Shown here: piece by piece, positions 1-7,082 of the stretch
Layout of the letters: the number at the start of each line of letters is the position of its first letter
Numbering within the stretch: position 1 is the first letter of the stretch
Source: an uncultured Collinsella sp.
GTDB taxonomy: Bacteria > Actinomycetota > Coriobacteriia > Coriobacteriales > Coriobacteriaceae
Direction of reading: 5' to 3'
Length of the DNA stretch: 20,010 bases
Assembly (NCBI GenBank): GCA_900757595.1
Contig: CAAEOL010000020.1
Span: 1-20,010 of the forward strand
The notes under the pieces: generated by a model
Told to the model about the DNA's origin: nothing
The model's input: only the letters and a program-made list of their open reading frames with translations
Databases searched by the model: none
Program-made: the position numbers and the translations under genes

Positions 1-681
1 CTCGGGAACGCCGGCGCCGCGAGCCATACGGACATAATCCTTGTCGAGCTCCTCGACCATGGCGGTACGCACGATACGAGTCATCTGGCCCGTCAGCGGA
101 AATGCCAAGGCGATAGCGGGCATGATCATACGTCCCAGATAGCCAACCGGATTCGTGGTGAAGTGAGGCAGAGCACCCGATGCCGGGAGCACCTTAAGGT
201 AGGAAGAGAACAGCAGGATCAACAGAACGGCAAGCCAGAACGACGGGGTTGCCAAGCCGGCGATGGAAAAGACGCGGATCACTTGGTCCGGCCATTTGTC
301 GCGATACAGTGCCGCGATGACGCCGAGCAAAAACGAAACGACCGCACCGATGGCAAGACCGATGAAGGTCAGCTGCATCGTGACGGGCAGGGCCGTGGAG
401 ATGCGCTTGGCAACGGAGTTGCGAGCAGCACCATAGGTGCCCATGTCGCCATGGATCAGATCGCCCATATAGCGCACGTAGCGCACGGGCCAGGGGTCGT
501 CCAGACCATACTTCTCATGGTACTCGGCGACCGCCTCGGGCGAGGCACCGTCACCCAACGCCGTGTAGGCGGGGTCGGTCTTAGAGAACGACATAAGGAA
601 GAACACCAGGACGGTGACGCCCAATGCCATGATCGGCAGCGCCACGAGACGCCTTCCAATCAAACGTAGCAAGTTGTTCAC
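1..681 (-). CDS. Oligopeptide/dipeptide ABC transporter permease, DppB/OppB type (partial, C-terminus beyond the left edge)
   Basis: This is an inner subunit of a peptide-type ABC importer. It would form half of the membrane channel that receives substrate from the binding protein encoded just upstream. The 227 visible residues start MNNLLRLIGRRLVALPIMAL, the usual N-terminus of DppB/OppB permeases, with a first membrane helix at about 9-31. The periplasmic-type loop contains YHEKYGLDDPWPVRY (about 54-68), typical of the family. Further helices lie at about 103-126 and 136-160, and 185-200 is also hydrophobic. The start of the cytoplasmic EAA loop that contacts the ATPase, DKDYVRMARGAGVP, is at 213-226. 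I chose GTG at 681 because GGGGAG lies a few bases upstream and the homology begins there. The family is normally about 300-340 residues, so roughly a quarter to a third is missing. Substrate (dipeptide, oligopeptide, nickel or glutathione) cannot be told from this subunit, so I give no symbol. The family call is firm. Confidence 0.93.
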   Translation of the reverse strand, partial: MNNLLRLIGRRLVALPIMALGVTVLVFFLMSFSKTDPAYTALGDGASPEAVAEYHEKYGLDDPWPVRYVRYMGDLIHGDMGTYGAARNSVAKRISTALPVTMQLTFIGLAIGAVVSFLLGVIAALYRDKWPDQVIRVFSIAGLATPSFWLAVLLILLFSSYLKVLPASGALPHFTTNPVGYLGRMIMPAIALAFPLTGQMTRIVRTAMVEELDKDYVRMARGAGVPE

Positions 682-721
682 GTTCTCTCCCCTTTCTTTT
701 GTCGGTAGGACCAACTGGTAT

Positions 722-739
722 ATGAGTACGGATACTCAT
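722..739. repeat. Perfect 7-bp hairpin in the gap between binding protein and permease genes
   Basis: ATGAGTA (722-728) and TACTCAT (733-739) form a perfect stem with a 4-base loop, CGGA. It sits next to the larger hairpin at 743-776, upstream of the permease start at 681. The pair could stabilise the 3' end of the binding-protein mRNA or block the permease ribosome. That role is inference; only the symmetry is seen. Confidence 0.5.
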
Positions 740-742
740 TAC

Positions 743-776
743 AAGACCCGAGCGACATCGTTGCCGCCCGGGTCTT
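743..776 (-). terminator. Hairpin after the solute-binding protein gene, probable leaky terminator or mRNA-stabilising stem
   Basis: AAGACCCG (743-750) pairs with CGGGTCTT (769-776), an 8-bp stem around an 18-base loop, about 60 bases past the binding-protein stop codon. On the transcribed minus strand it is not followed by a long U-run (GTAATG follows), so a full terminator is unlikely. In many peptide transporter operons a hairpin at this place lets the binding protein be made in excess over the permease. That is established for other operons and inferred here. Confidence 0.5.
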
Positions 777-838
777 TGTTTCAACTATGAGGATACGGTC
801 CCAACGACCGACATCCTGCATACAGACTCAAGCGAGTC

Positions 839-2452
839 TTACGCCTTGACGGTCGCAACGCCCCTGAAGGACATGCTCGTCGTGCCGATGCCCTTGAAGC
901 CATCGAGGGCCTCGCCGTTGGGCGCAGTGGACGGATCGTCCCAGGAAGCGGAGACGGTCTTGACGTGGACAACGGGGTACAGAACGGCGTTGTCGGCGAT
1001 GATGTCGAAGCACTCGTTCCACTTTTTCTGCTGCTCGTCGCCCTCGGCGGCAAGAGCCTCGTCCATGAGACTGTGGAGCTTCTGCCACTCAGCGGACTCC
1101 TTCCACGGGCAACGGGTCTGCATCCAGACGTTGTCGCCGTACCACCAGTTGAGCAGCAGGTCGGGGTCGGCGCCGAAGCAGGAAGGATCGCCGGGGGCAA
1201 GGAGGATATCGTAGGCCTCGCCGCCGTCGATGGCAGCGTAGGTGGCCGGCGAGGTATCGGTCTGGATGGTCACATCGAAGCCGAGAGCGTCGAGGTCGTT
1301 CTTGACCTGGGCGGCCATGCCCTTAATCTGCTCGTTGTCGGTGGTACGCAGGGTGATGGCACCCGGGGTGATGCCAGACTCCTCGATGAGCTTCTTAGCC
1401 TTCTTGGCGTCGGTCTTGTACACCGTGGAAGCCTCATGATAGTTGGTGAAGCTCTTGGGCAGGTAGCAGCTGGCAGCGGTGGCAAGGCCGGCGAAGGTGT
1501 TGCTGACCATCTTCTCGGTGTCGAGCGCGTACATGACAGCCTGACGGACCTTGACGTTGTTCCAAGGCTCCTTGGCGACGTTGAACATGATGAAGCGGGT
1601 GCCGAAACCCTGAACGTTATCGATCTTGCAGCCGGCGCTCTCGAGCTGGTCGACGGCGTCAGCGGTAACGAGCTCCATAACGAGCGTGGAGCCCTCCTGC
1701 TGAGCGGTAACGCGAGCGGTGGGGTCGGTCAGGATGCTGTACTGGATCTTCTTATCCTCGGCAGCATACTCACCGTTGTACTCGGGGTTGGGAACCAGGG
1801 TAATCTCGGTATCGGAGATAGAGTCGTACATCCAGGGGCCGGAGCCGATCGGCTGCTTGGCGCGATCCTCCTCGGTCTGGGTGGCCGGGGTAACGCGGAC
1901 GATGGCCAGACGATCCTTGAGCAGGGAGAAGTTGGGGACCTTGGTCTTGACCGTCACGGTGCTGGCGTCCTTGGCCTCGATGGACTCGAAGGGCTGGAAG
2001 AACGGAGCATAGGTAGCGGAAGCGGCGCAAGCGGTGTAGGAGGCAACGACATCGTCAGCGGTGACCTCGGTGCCATCGGAGAACTTGGCGCCCTTGCGGA
2101 TGGTGACCTCGAAAGTCGTGTCGTCCACAGACTTGGGATCGTCGGTGGCGAGCTCGTTGAAGGTGCTGTAGTCGTGGTAATCGATGCCGTAGAGGCCCTC
2201 GACGACGTGCCAGTTAGCACCCAGGCCCACAGCGGAGCCGGTGCTGGCGGGATCGAAGCTGGACGGAGCGTAAGCGGAACCAGCGGTGATCACGCCGCCG
2301 CCGCGGTTGGCGGAATCGGTGGAACCGGAAGCGGAACCCTCGTCGCTAGAGCTGCCGCCGCAGCCGGTGAGACCAAGCCCTGCGACAGCAGCGACGCTGC
2401 CGGTGAGGCCGAGGAACGAACGCCTGGACATACCCTTGTTGATGATGGCCAT
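839..2452 (-). CDS. ABC transporter substrate-binding lipoprotein, family 5 (DppA/OppA-like), Tat-type signal
   Basis: This is an extracellular, lipid-anchored receptor of a peptide-type ABC importer, 537 residues, the usual size for solute-binding protein family 5. The N-terminus has a twin-arginine motif SRRSFLG (9-15), a hydrophobic stretch and a lipobox LTGC with the modified cysteine at 31. A Ser/Gly/Asp-rich linker follows. The mature part holds family-5 features, such as the early segment PSSFDPASTG, FSDGTEVTADDVVASY, and a late VLYPVVHVKTVSA region. I chose ATG 2452 because AGGAGA ends 4 bases upstream. An in-frame TTG at 2467 would place that ribosome site inside the coding sequence. 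The permease gene follows after 157 bases containing two hairpins. The promoter candidate is at 2599-2627. Secretion through Tat suggests folding in the cytoplasm, but the motif lacks the most favoured Phe-Leu-Lys pattern, so Sec export remains possible. The ligand is unknown. Confidence 0.95.
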   Translation of the reverse strand: MAIINKGMSRRSFLGLTGSVAAVAGLGLTGCGGSSSDEGSASGSTDSANRGGGVITAGSAYAPSSFDPASTGSAVGLGANWHVVEGLYGIDYHDYSTFNELATDDPKSVDDTTFEVTIRKGAKFSDGTEVTADDVVASYTACAASATYAPFFQPFESIEAKDASTVTVKTKVPNFSLLKDRLAIVRVTPATQTEEDRAKQPIGSGPWMYDSISDTEITLVPNPEYNGEYAAEDKKIQYSILTDPTARVTAQQEGSTLVMELVTADAVDQLESAGCKIDNVQGFGTRFIMFNVAKEPWNNVKVRQAVMYALDTEKMVSNTFAGLATAASCYLPKSFTNYHEASTVYKTDAKKAKKLIEESGITPGAITLRTTDNEQIKGMAAQVKNDLDALGFDVTIQTDTSPATYAAIDGGEAYDILLAPGDPSCFGADPDLLLNWWYGDNVWMQTRCPWKESAEWQKLHSLMDEALAAEGDEQQKKWNECFDIIADNAVLYPVVHVKTVSASWDDPSTAPNGEALDGFKGIGTTSMSFRGVATVKA

Positions 2453-2588
2453 GTCTTCTCCTATCAATAGAGAATCTTACTCGGGAGCACCTAGACTTGC
2501 CCCCGCGCAACTTGCGGACGATATATACCTTACCTACCGACGTACCCAACTGAGGTGCCGCGCTCGGCGACCGATACATACATACGCT

Positions 2589-2611
2589 TGAACGGTATTT
2601 ACTACCGTTCA
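2589..2611. promoter_or_regulatory. Candidate operator: 9-bp perfect inverted repeat over the -10 box
   Basis: TGAACGGTA, a 5-base spacer, then TACCGTTCA form a perfect dyad that covers the predicted -10 box of the binding-protein promoter. This size and placement fit a dimeric repressor site. It could instead form a hairpin at the 5' end of a longer transcript. I do not recognise the regulator family from the half-site, and no regulator gene lies in the window. Confidence 0.6.
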
Positions 2612-2627
2612 CCGAATTCATTGACAA
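2599..2627 (-). promoter_or_regulatory. Predicted promoter of the peptide transporter operon
   Basis: Reading the minus strand, TTGTCA (2622-2627) and TAGTAA (2599-2604) are separated by exactly 17 bases, a reasonable sigma-70-type match. The transcript would start near 2592, giving a leader of about 140 bases before the binding-protein ATG. It is supported by the inverted repeat lying over its -10 box. Confidence 0.5.
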
Positions 2628-2816
2628 ACGATTCGTCAGACAGTATGTATCGACGAGGTGAGATATCAGTCTTCGTCAACCCGCAGGATAGCAGGGTTTT
2701 CGCTTGGGTTAGTCAAACGTTTTAGCGTTAATAAAACCCGAAACCAGCAGGCAATCATGGCGAAATAAATGGTTGAAAATCGCGCAATCATGTATATCAG
2801 TTGTTTAGAAGCGCAT

Positions 2817-4763
2817 TTAGTTTTCGGAACGGTTGGCCGATGTCTGGGCGCGCTCGGCATTCCATGCAACAAGTGCCTCGTGGACCGCTTTGGCGACATC
2901 GGCCGGAACGCCTCGAACTTCTGCAATCTCCTGCTCGCTTGCCGCACGCAAACGCTTCATCGAGCCAAAATGGCGCATAATGGCACGTTTTCTGGTGGGT
3001 CCCACGCCTGGAACGTCATCGAGCACCGAAACCGTCATGGCTTTGTCGCGCAATTCGCGATGGAACGTGATAGCAAATCGGTGGGACTCATCGCGTACCT
3101 GCTTAATTAGATAGAGCGAAGCAGACCCGGTCGGCAGCACGACAGGAGTCTCGTCCCAAGGCACAAAAACTTCCTCGTCGGCCTTCGCCAAGCCACAAAC
3201 TGGTATATCGAGCCCAAGAGCCTCAAGTTGCTTGATCGCAGCGGTCAATTGCGGCTTACCGCCATCGACAACGAGCAAATCGGGGCGCGAGCCAAAGCGC
3301 TCGTCGGCCATGCGCTCGGGAGCATAGCGTCGTCCCAAAACCTCGGACATCGACACGAAGTCGTTTGCCTCGTCCAATTCGGCCTGAATTTTAAAACGAC
3401 GGTACTGGCTCTTGTCGGCGCGCCCGTTGGTAAACACCACCATCGAGGCGACCGTAAAGGTGCCATGCAGTGTAGAGATATCGAAGCACTCGATACGCAA
3501 CGGCGGCGATGGCAGCGCCAACGCACTTTCGAGCTCCAGGAGCGCTTGATTGGTGCGGTCGTCAGCGTACCCCGTTCGCATCATGTAGCGCATGAGGGCA
3601 TGGCGCGCATTTTTGGATGCCATATCGAGCAGACGGTGCTTTTCGCCACGCTGCGGCCTATGGAGATGGCAGGAACGCTCACGCTTGCCCGCAAGCCACT
3701 CCCCCAGCGCCTCCGCATCCTCAAGCTCGACGGAAAGGTTGACCTCAGCTGGAATATCAGCCGTCTCGTCGTAATAGCGCTTAAGAAAGCCCGATTGAAG
3801 TTCCTCTTCGTCGACATCCAAACCCTTATCGAGAATAAACTCGCAGGTTCGAACCGTTCGACCCTCACGCACGACAAAGACGCAAGCGGCGGAGATGGTC
3901 TCCTCGCGATAGAAACCGATGACATCGATATCGACACTGGAGGGAAAAACGACTTGCTGACGATCGTCCAGACCCCTGATGACCTCCAAACGACGTTTGA
4001 CGCGTGCCGCGCGCTCAAAGTCGAGCGCCTCGGCGGCATCCGTCATCTCGGAGGTCAGCTCATCGACGACATCCTTGCGATGGCCCGACAAAAAGCGCTC
4101 GACACGCTTGACGTTCTTGGCATAGTCTGCCGGGGAAATCGCGCCGACACACGCACCCGGGCCGCGCCCGACATGGTAGTCAAAGCAGGGACGCCCGTTT
4201 TGCGCGCAAATCATATTGACGATGTCTTCCTCGCCCTTGTGGGACTCGACGATACGACGACAACGACGCCACTCCGCACAGGATGCGGAGCAGATGGGGA
4301 TAACCTTGCGCAGCGTATCTATCGTCTCACGTGCCGCACGGCTATCGGTATAGGGTCCAAAATAGCGCGTTCCCGGCTTATGACGCTCACGCGTATATTT
4401 GATAGCGGGATACAGGTCGCCCTTTGTAATGGCGATAAAGGGGTAGCTCTTGTCATCCTTGAGGTCGACGTTAAAGTACGGATGGTACTGACCAATCAAA
4501 TTGCGCTCGAGCACCAACGCCTCATGCTCGGTCTCCACCACGATATAGTCAAAGCTCGCCACCAGCTGCATCATCAGCGGGATCTTTTGACGCTCATCCT
4601 GCAGTGTCACGTATTGACGCATACGGGCGCGTAGGTTTTTCGCCTTGCCCACGTAGATGACATCGCCCTTGGCATCCTTCCAAAGGTAGCATCCGGGCTG
4701 TGTGGGAACGCGCGAAACCTGCTCGGCAAGCGTTGGAATGTTGTCGTGACCGGCCACGCGCAC
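2817..4763 (-). CDS. uvrC: UvrABC system subunit C (excinuclease)
   Basis: UvrC makes both incisions during nucleotide excision repair, after UvrA and UvrB have found and verified DNA damage. Domains in order: the GIY-YIG nuclease for the 3' cut (about 22-100; CYLW, VIYVGKAKNLRARMRQY, and catalytic-type Glu81 in ETEHEALVLE); a cysteine-rich segment (158-205); a UVR motif that meets UvrB (about 233-265); the RNase H-like 5' nuclease with Asp428 (FDIS), Asp500 (VVDGGK) and His561 (DESHRF); and two helix-hairpin-helix elements at 580-632 (VPGVGPTRKRAI, VRGVPADVAKAV). At 648 residues it is slightly longer than the usual 590-620. The cysteine cluster is unusual: Gly201 stands where E. coli has a cluster-ligand Cys, and there is an insertion of about 20 residues before it. 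The GTG start at 4763 directly abuts the murJ stop codon; GTG at 4757 is an alternative. It is the last gene of ybaK-murJ-uvrC. Confidence 0.97.
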   Translation of the reverse strand: MRVAGHDNIPTLAEQVSRVPTQPGCYLWKDAKGDVIYVGKAKNLRARMRQYVTLQDERQKIPLMMQLVASFDYIVVETEHEALVLERNLIGQYHPYFNVDLKDDKSYPFIAITKGDLYPAIKYTRERHKPGTRYFGPYTDSRAARETIDTLRKVIPICSASCAEWRRCRRIVESHKGEEDIVNMICAQNGRPCFDYHVGRGPGACVGAISPADYAKNVKRVERFLSGHRKDVVDELTSEMTDAAEALDFERAARVKRRLEVIRGLDDRQQVVFPSSVDIDVIGFYREETISAACVFVVREGRTVRTCEFILDKGLDVDEEELQSGFLKRYYDETADIPAEVNLSVELEDAEALGEWLAGKRERSCHLHRPQRGEKHRLLDMASKNARHALMRYMMRTGYADDRTNQALLELESALALPSPPLRIECFDISTLHGTFTVASMVVFTNGRADKSQYRRFKIQAELDEANDFVSMSEVLGRRYAPERMADERFGSRPDLLVVDGGKPQLTAAIKQLEALGLDIPVCGLAKADEEVFVPWDETPVVLPTGSASLYLIKQVRDESHRFAITFHRELRDKAMTVSVLDDVPGVGPTRKRAIMRHFGSMKRLRAASEQEIAEVRGVPADVAKAVHEALVAWNAERAQTSANRSEN

Positions 4764-6446
4764 CTACTTACGACGAAGCAGCGCCGAGACCTCGGGCATC
4801 TTAAGGACGACGGCAAGGCCAAAGGTAACAGCAAGCGAGACGACACCCGCAACGCAAACATAGCCAAGAGTAATCAGAATCGAGCCGCCAAGTGCCCCGA
4901 CAAAGTGCTCAAGCGCCCACATGACGCCGGCGCCTGCGGCAGCACCCAGGCCGCCGAGCAAAAGGCCAAAGAAACCGCCATGCAGGATAGATTTGACCTG
5001 AAGGCCACGCAGGCGACGACGCAGCCACCACAGCGAACAGCCGACCAAGATCACGTAGTCAACAACATACGAAAGCGCGATTGCCGGCATACCGAAGCCC
5101 AGCACAACGCCAAACAGCAGAACCGAGCCGGCCTGGCCGATGGCAGAATACAGGCAATATCGGCTATAGGGCTTCATGTCGAGCAAGGCAGAGAAGCTCT
5201 TCTGCATCAACACGACCACGCCGTAGAGCGGCAGCGAGAACGCCAGGTAGACAAGGAACTCGGACACCAGCGCCACGCCGGACTCATCAAACTTGCCGGC
5301 ACAGTAAATCATGTTGAGCGGACGCGCGAAGACAATCAGGTACAGCGCGAACGGAATCAGGAAGAACAGCATCTGGGCGACGCCACGCGAAATGCCCGTG
5401 CGAACGCTGTCGTAATCCTTCTCCTGTGCGTCGTGAGAGAGCTCGGTATAGAGCGCCGTCGAAAGCGAGGCGGCAATCAGCGCGTAGGGCAGCGTGTACC
5501 ACAGGCGCGCATAGGCGATGACGGAAGGGCCAGTCTCGGGCTGGACCACCAGCGCGGCAGCGTTGGTGATAGAAGTCGAGACAAACATGCACACCGTGGC
5601 GAGCAGCGTCGGGATACCGAGCGCAATCGTCTGGCGCAGTGCGGGGTCCTTAAAGTCGATATGGATATGGGGATGCACGCCGTGCTTGCCAAGCGCAGGG
5701 ATCTGACATGCCATCTGAACAAAGACACCAAGGGTCGTACCGGCCGCAATCAAGATGATGCCGGCACGTTCGCCAAACTGTGCGGACACGGGCGCAAAAC
5801 CCATAAAGCTCGCAATGACGATCACATTGTTGAGGACCGGGGCAAACGTCGACCAGAAGTAGTCGCGGTGTGCGTTGAGAACCCCCGAAAACACCGAGCC
5901 CAAACCATAAAACAGAATCTGGATGGCAAAGAAACGGAACATGAACGCAGCGGTATCCATGCTGCCGCCGTCACCCGAAAGGAACGATTGCGTCCAAATA
6001 AAGCCCGGGGCGAACACGGTCCCCAGCAACGAAATGCCACCCAGCACCAAAAGCAGAATGCCGAGCAGGTTGCCCACGTACTCGTTCGAGGCCTCGCGAC
6101 CCTGCTCACGCCTCACGCCCATGTACACGGGCAAAAACGCCGTCACGAGCATGCCACCCATCACGAGTTCGTAGAGCATATTGGGCAGGTTGTTGGCGAC
6201 CTGATAGGAGGACGAGAGCAGCGACATACCGATAGCGGCCGCCATTGCCCACGTGCGGATAAAACCGGTGACGCGAGACACGATGGTCAGGATGGTCATA
6301 AGCCCGGCGGAACGACCAACCGTGGAGTAGTCCGACGAGCCCATGTCGTCAGTGTCATCTCGCGACGAAGAAGCTTCCGATGAGGGTGTCTGAGGCGCAG
6401 ATTCTTTTGCAAAATGAGCTCCGCGCTTCAATTCTTCCTGCGGCAT
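4764..6446 (-). CDS. murJ: MurJ/MviN family lipid II flippase
   Basis: This polytopic membrane protein is expected to move the peptidoglycan precursor lipid II to the outer face of the membrane. The 560 residues contain a hydrophilic, Ser/Asp-rich N-terminal tail (1-45) and then many hydrophobic helices, consistent with the 14-helix MurJ fold. The first helix has SRVTGFIRTWAMAAAIG (57-73), keeping the family arginines (58 and 64). It is followed by NLPNMLYELVMGG (86-98), the form found in actinobacterial MviN rather than the LLRR.FAEG form of proteobacteria. ATG 6446 has GAGAGGA 7 bases upstream and begins 3 bases after the ybaK stop codon. The uvrC start follows immediately, so the three genes are almost certainly co-transcribed and perhaps translationally coupled. 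A later Met at 35 would remove most of the tail, but it has no better ribosome site. Confidence 0.95.
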   Translation of the reverse strand: MPQEELKRGAHFAKESAPQTPSSEASSSRDDTDDMGSSDYSTVGRSAGLMTILTIVSRVTGFIRTWAMAAAIGMSLLSSSYQVANNLPNMLYELVMGGMLVTAFLPVYMGVRREQGREASNEYVGNLLGILLLVLGGISLLGTVFAPGFIWTQSFLSGDGGSMDTAAFMFRFFAIQILFYGLGSVFSGVLNAHRDYFWSTFAPVLNNVIVIASFMGFAPVSAQFGERAGIILIAAGTTLGVFVQMACQIPALGKHGVHPHIHIDFKDPALRQTIALGIPTLLATVCMFVSTSITNAAALVVQPETGPSVIAYARLWYTLPYALIAASLSTALYTELSHDAQEKDYDSVRTGISRGVAQMLFFLIPFALYLIVFARPLNMIYCAGKFDESGVALVSEFLVYLAFSLPLYGVVVLMQKSFSALLDMKPYSRYCLYSAIGQAGSVLLFGVVLGFGMPAIALSYVVDYVILVGCSLWWLRRRLRGLQVKSILHGGFFGLLLGGLGAAAGAGVMWALEHFVGALGGSILITLGYVCVAGVVSLAVTFGLAVVLKMPEVSALLRRK

Positions 6447-6449
6447 CGC

Positions 6450-6950
6450 TCAGTCCTCTCTCGTAATCGCGGCAACCGTCGCCCCGCAAAATGCAATTAA
6501 ATCATCGGGTGCAAGCTCGAGCTGATAACCACGCTTGCCTCCCGAAATAAAAATGGTATCCCAAAGGACACACGTCTCATCAATAAGCGTCCGGTAGCGT
6601 TTTTTCATACCGACCGGGCTGCAGCCGCCGCGAACGTAGCCAGTCGCTGCAAGCAAATCCTTCACATGCATCATGGCCAAGGACTTCTCCCCCGCGGCAC
6701 GCGCGGCGGACTTTAAATCGAGCTCGTCGGCAACAGGGATGCAGCACACGACATAGTCGTTGGACGGTGTCACACAGACCAAAGTCTTAAATCCTTGACC
6801 GGGCTCCTCGCCAAGCTGCTCCGAAATCGCGACCCCCAGGCCCACCGACTCATCGCCATCGTCTTCGTACGTATGTAGAACATAGGAAATGCCGGCGCTT
6901 TCCAGCTCGCGCATCGCATTGGTTTTTGGAGTCTTTACAGCCTTTGCCAT
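6450..6950 (-). CDS. ybaK: Cys-tRNA(Pro)/Cys-tRNA(Cys) deacylase, YbaK/EbsC family
   Basis: This editing enzyme hydrolyses cysteine wrongly attached to tRNA-Pro and so protects translation accuracy. It has 166 residues, the normal size of stand-alone YbaK. Family features seen: KTPKTNAMRELESAGI at the N-terminus, the GFKTLVC segment with the catalytic-type Lys55, the KSLAMMHVKDLLAATGYVRG region, the GCSPVGMKKRY loop, and ISGGKRGYQLELAPDDL near the C-terminus. I chose ATG 6950 since AAAGGA lies 7 bases upstream and the homology begins there; the frame stays open upstream to 7046 but without family resemblance. It is the first gene of the ybaK-murJ-uvrC operon, with only 3 bases to murJ. The link to wall synthesis and repair is probably just operon membership. 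Confidence 0.95.
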   Translation of the reverse strand: MAKAVKTPKTNAMRELESAGISYVLHTYEDDGDESVGLGVAISEQLGEEPGQGFKTLVCVTPSNDYVVCCIPVADELDLKSAARAAGEKSLAMMHVKDLLAATGYVRGGCSPVGMKKRYRTLIDETCVLWDTIFISGGKRGYQLELAPDDLIAFCGATVAAITRED

Positions 6951-6987
6951 GACATATCCTTTCCCTCGCATTCGGACGCAAGGATTA

Positions 6988-7018
6988 AGTATATGTCCAA
7001 TTCGGCTGCATACGTCAC
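6988..7018 (-). promoter_or_regulatory. Possible promoter of the ybaK-murJ-uvrC operon
   Basis: On the minus strand GTGACG (7013-7018) and TATACT (6988-6993) are 19 bases apart. The -10 match is good; the -35 match and spacing are mediocre. It lies between the uvrA hairpin and the ybaK ribosome site, where a promoter is expected. Confidence 0.35.
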
Positions 7019-7031
7019 TTCGGCACAGCAA

Positions 7032-7062
7032 GCGCCATCGAATCACAAGGAGTCGATGGCGC
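7032..7062 (-). terminator. Probable uvrA terminator hairpin
   Basis: GCGCCATCGA (7032-7041) and TCGATGGCGC (7053-7062) form a perfect 10-bp stem with an 11-base loop, 20 bases beyond the uvrA stop codon. On the minus strand it is followed by TTGCTG, only a weak U-tract, so termination may be incomplete and some uvrA transcripts may read into ybaK. Confidence 0.6.
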
Positions 7063-7082
7063 CCATAAACTGAATCGCCTAT

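Larger units (their letters stand above)
2572..2652. repeat. Perfect 10-bp inverted repeat flanking the transporter promoter
   Basis: CGATACATAC at 2572-2581 is exactly repeated in inverted form as GTATGTATCG at 2643-2652. The 61 bases between hold the predicted -35 and -10 boxes and a second inverted repeat (2589-2611). The arms could be paired binding sites for a looping repressor, or may be coincidental. The symmetry is seen; the function is inferred. Confidence 0.5.
2453..2816. other. 364-bp intergenic region between uvrC and the transporter operon
   Basis: No convincing gene lies here; the open frames crossing it on either strand show no family resemblance. On the minus strand it holds, in order, the end of the uvrC transcript, a possible distal promoter (extended -10 TGCTATCCT near 2687-2695, with TTGACT 20 bases further up, which is too far for a good match), the better promoter at 2599-2627 with its inverted repeats, and then a leader of about 140 bases before the binding-protein start. 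In the leader GCACCT and AGGTGC (2553-2558 and 2486-2491 in plus coordinates) could pair at long range, but I do not recognise a known riboswitch. I see no clear terminator for uvrC. Confidence 0.6.

Noticed and set aside
965..2470. Long plus-strand open frame (501 codons) opposite the binding-protein gene
   Set aside because: Low-complexity Gly/Val/Leu/Asp composition is the mirror of the real gene's codons, and no ribosome site supports it.
2453..2592. Riboswitch or T-box in the leader of the transporter operon
   Set aside because: A long-range GCACCT/AGGTGC pairing is possible, but no known riboswitch or T-box core motif is visible.
2666..2947. Small minus-strand frame between uvrC and the transporter operon
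   Set aside because: It overlaps the uvrC end in another frame, lacks a clear ribosome site and resembles nothing known.
4746..6383. Long plus-strand open frame (545 codons) opposite murJ
   Set aside because: It is Arg/His/Gln/Asn-rich without hydrophobic cores, matches no family, and mirrors the codon pattern of murJ. Such antisense frames arise from high G/C at third positions.
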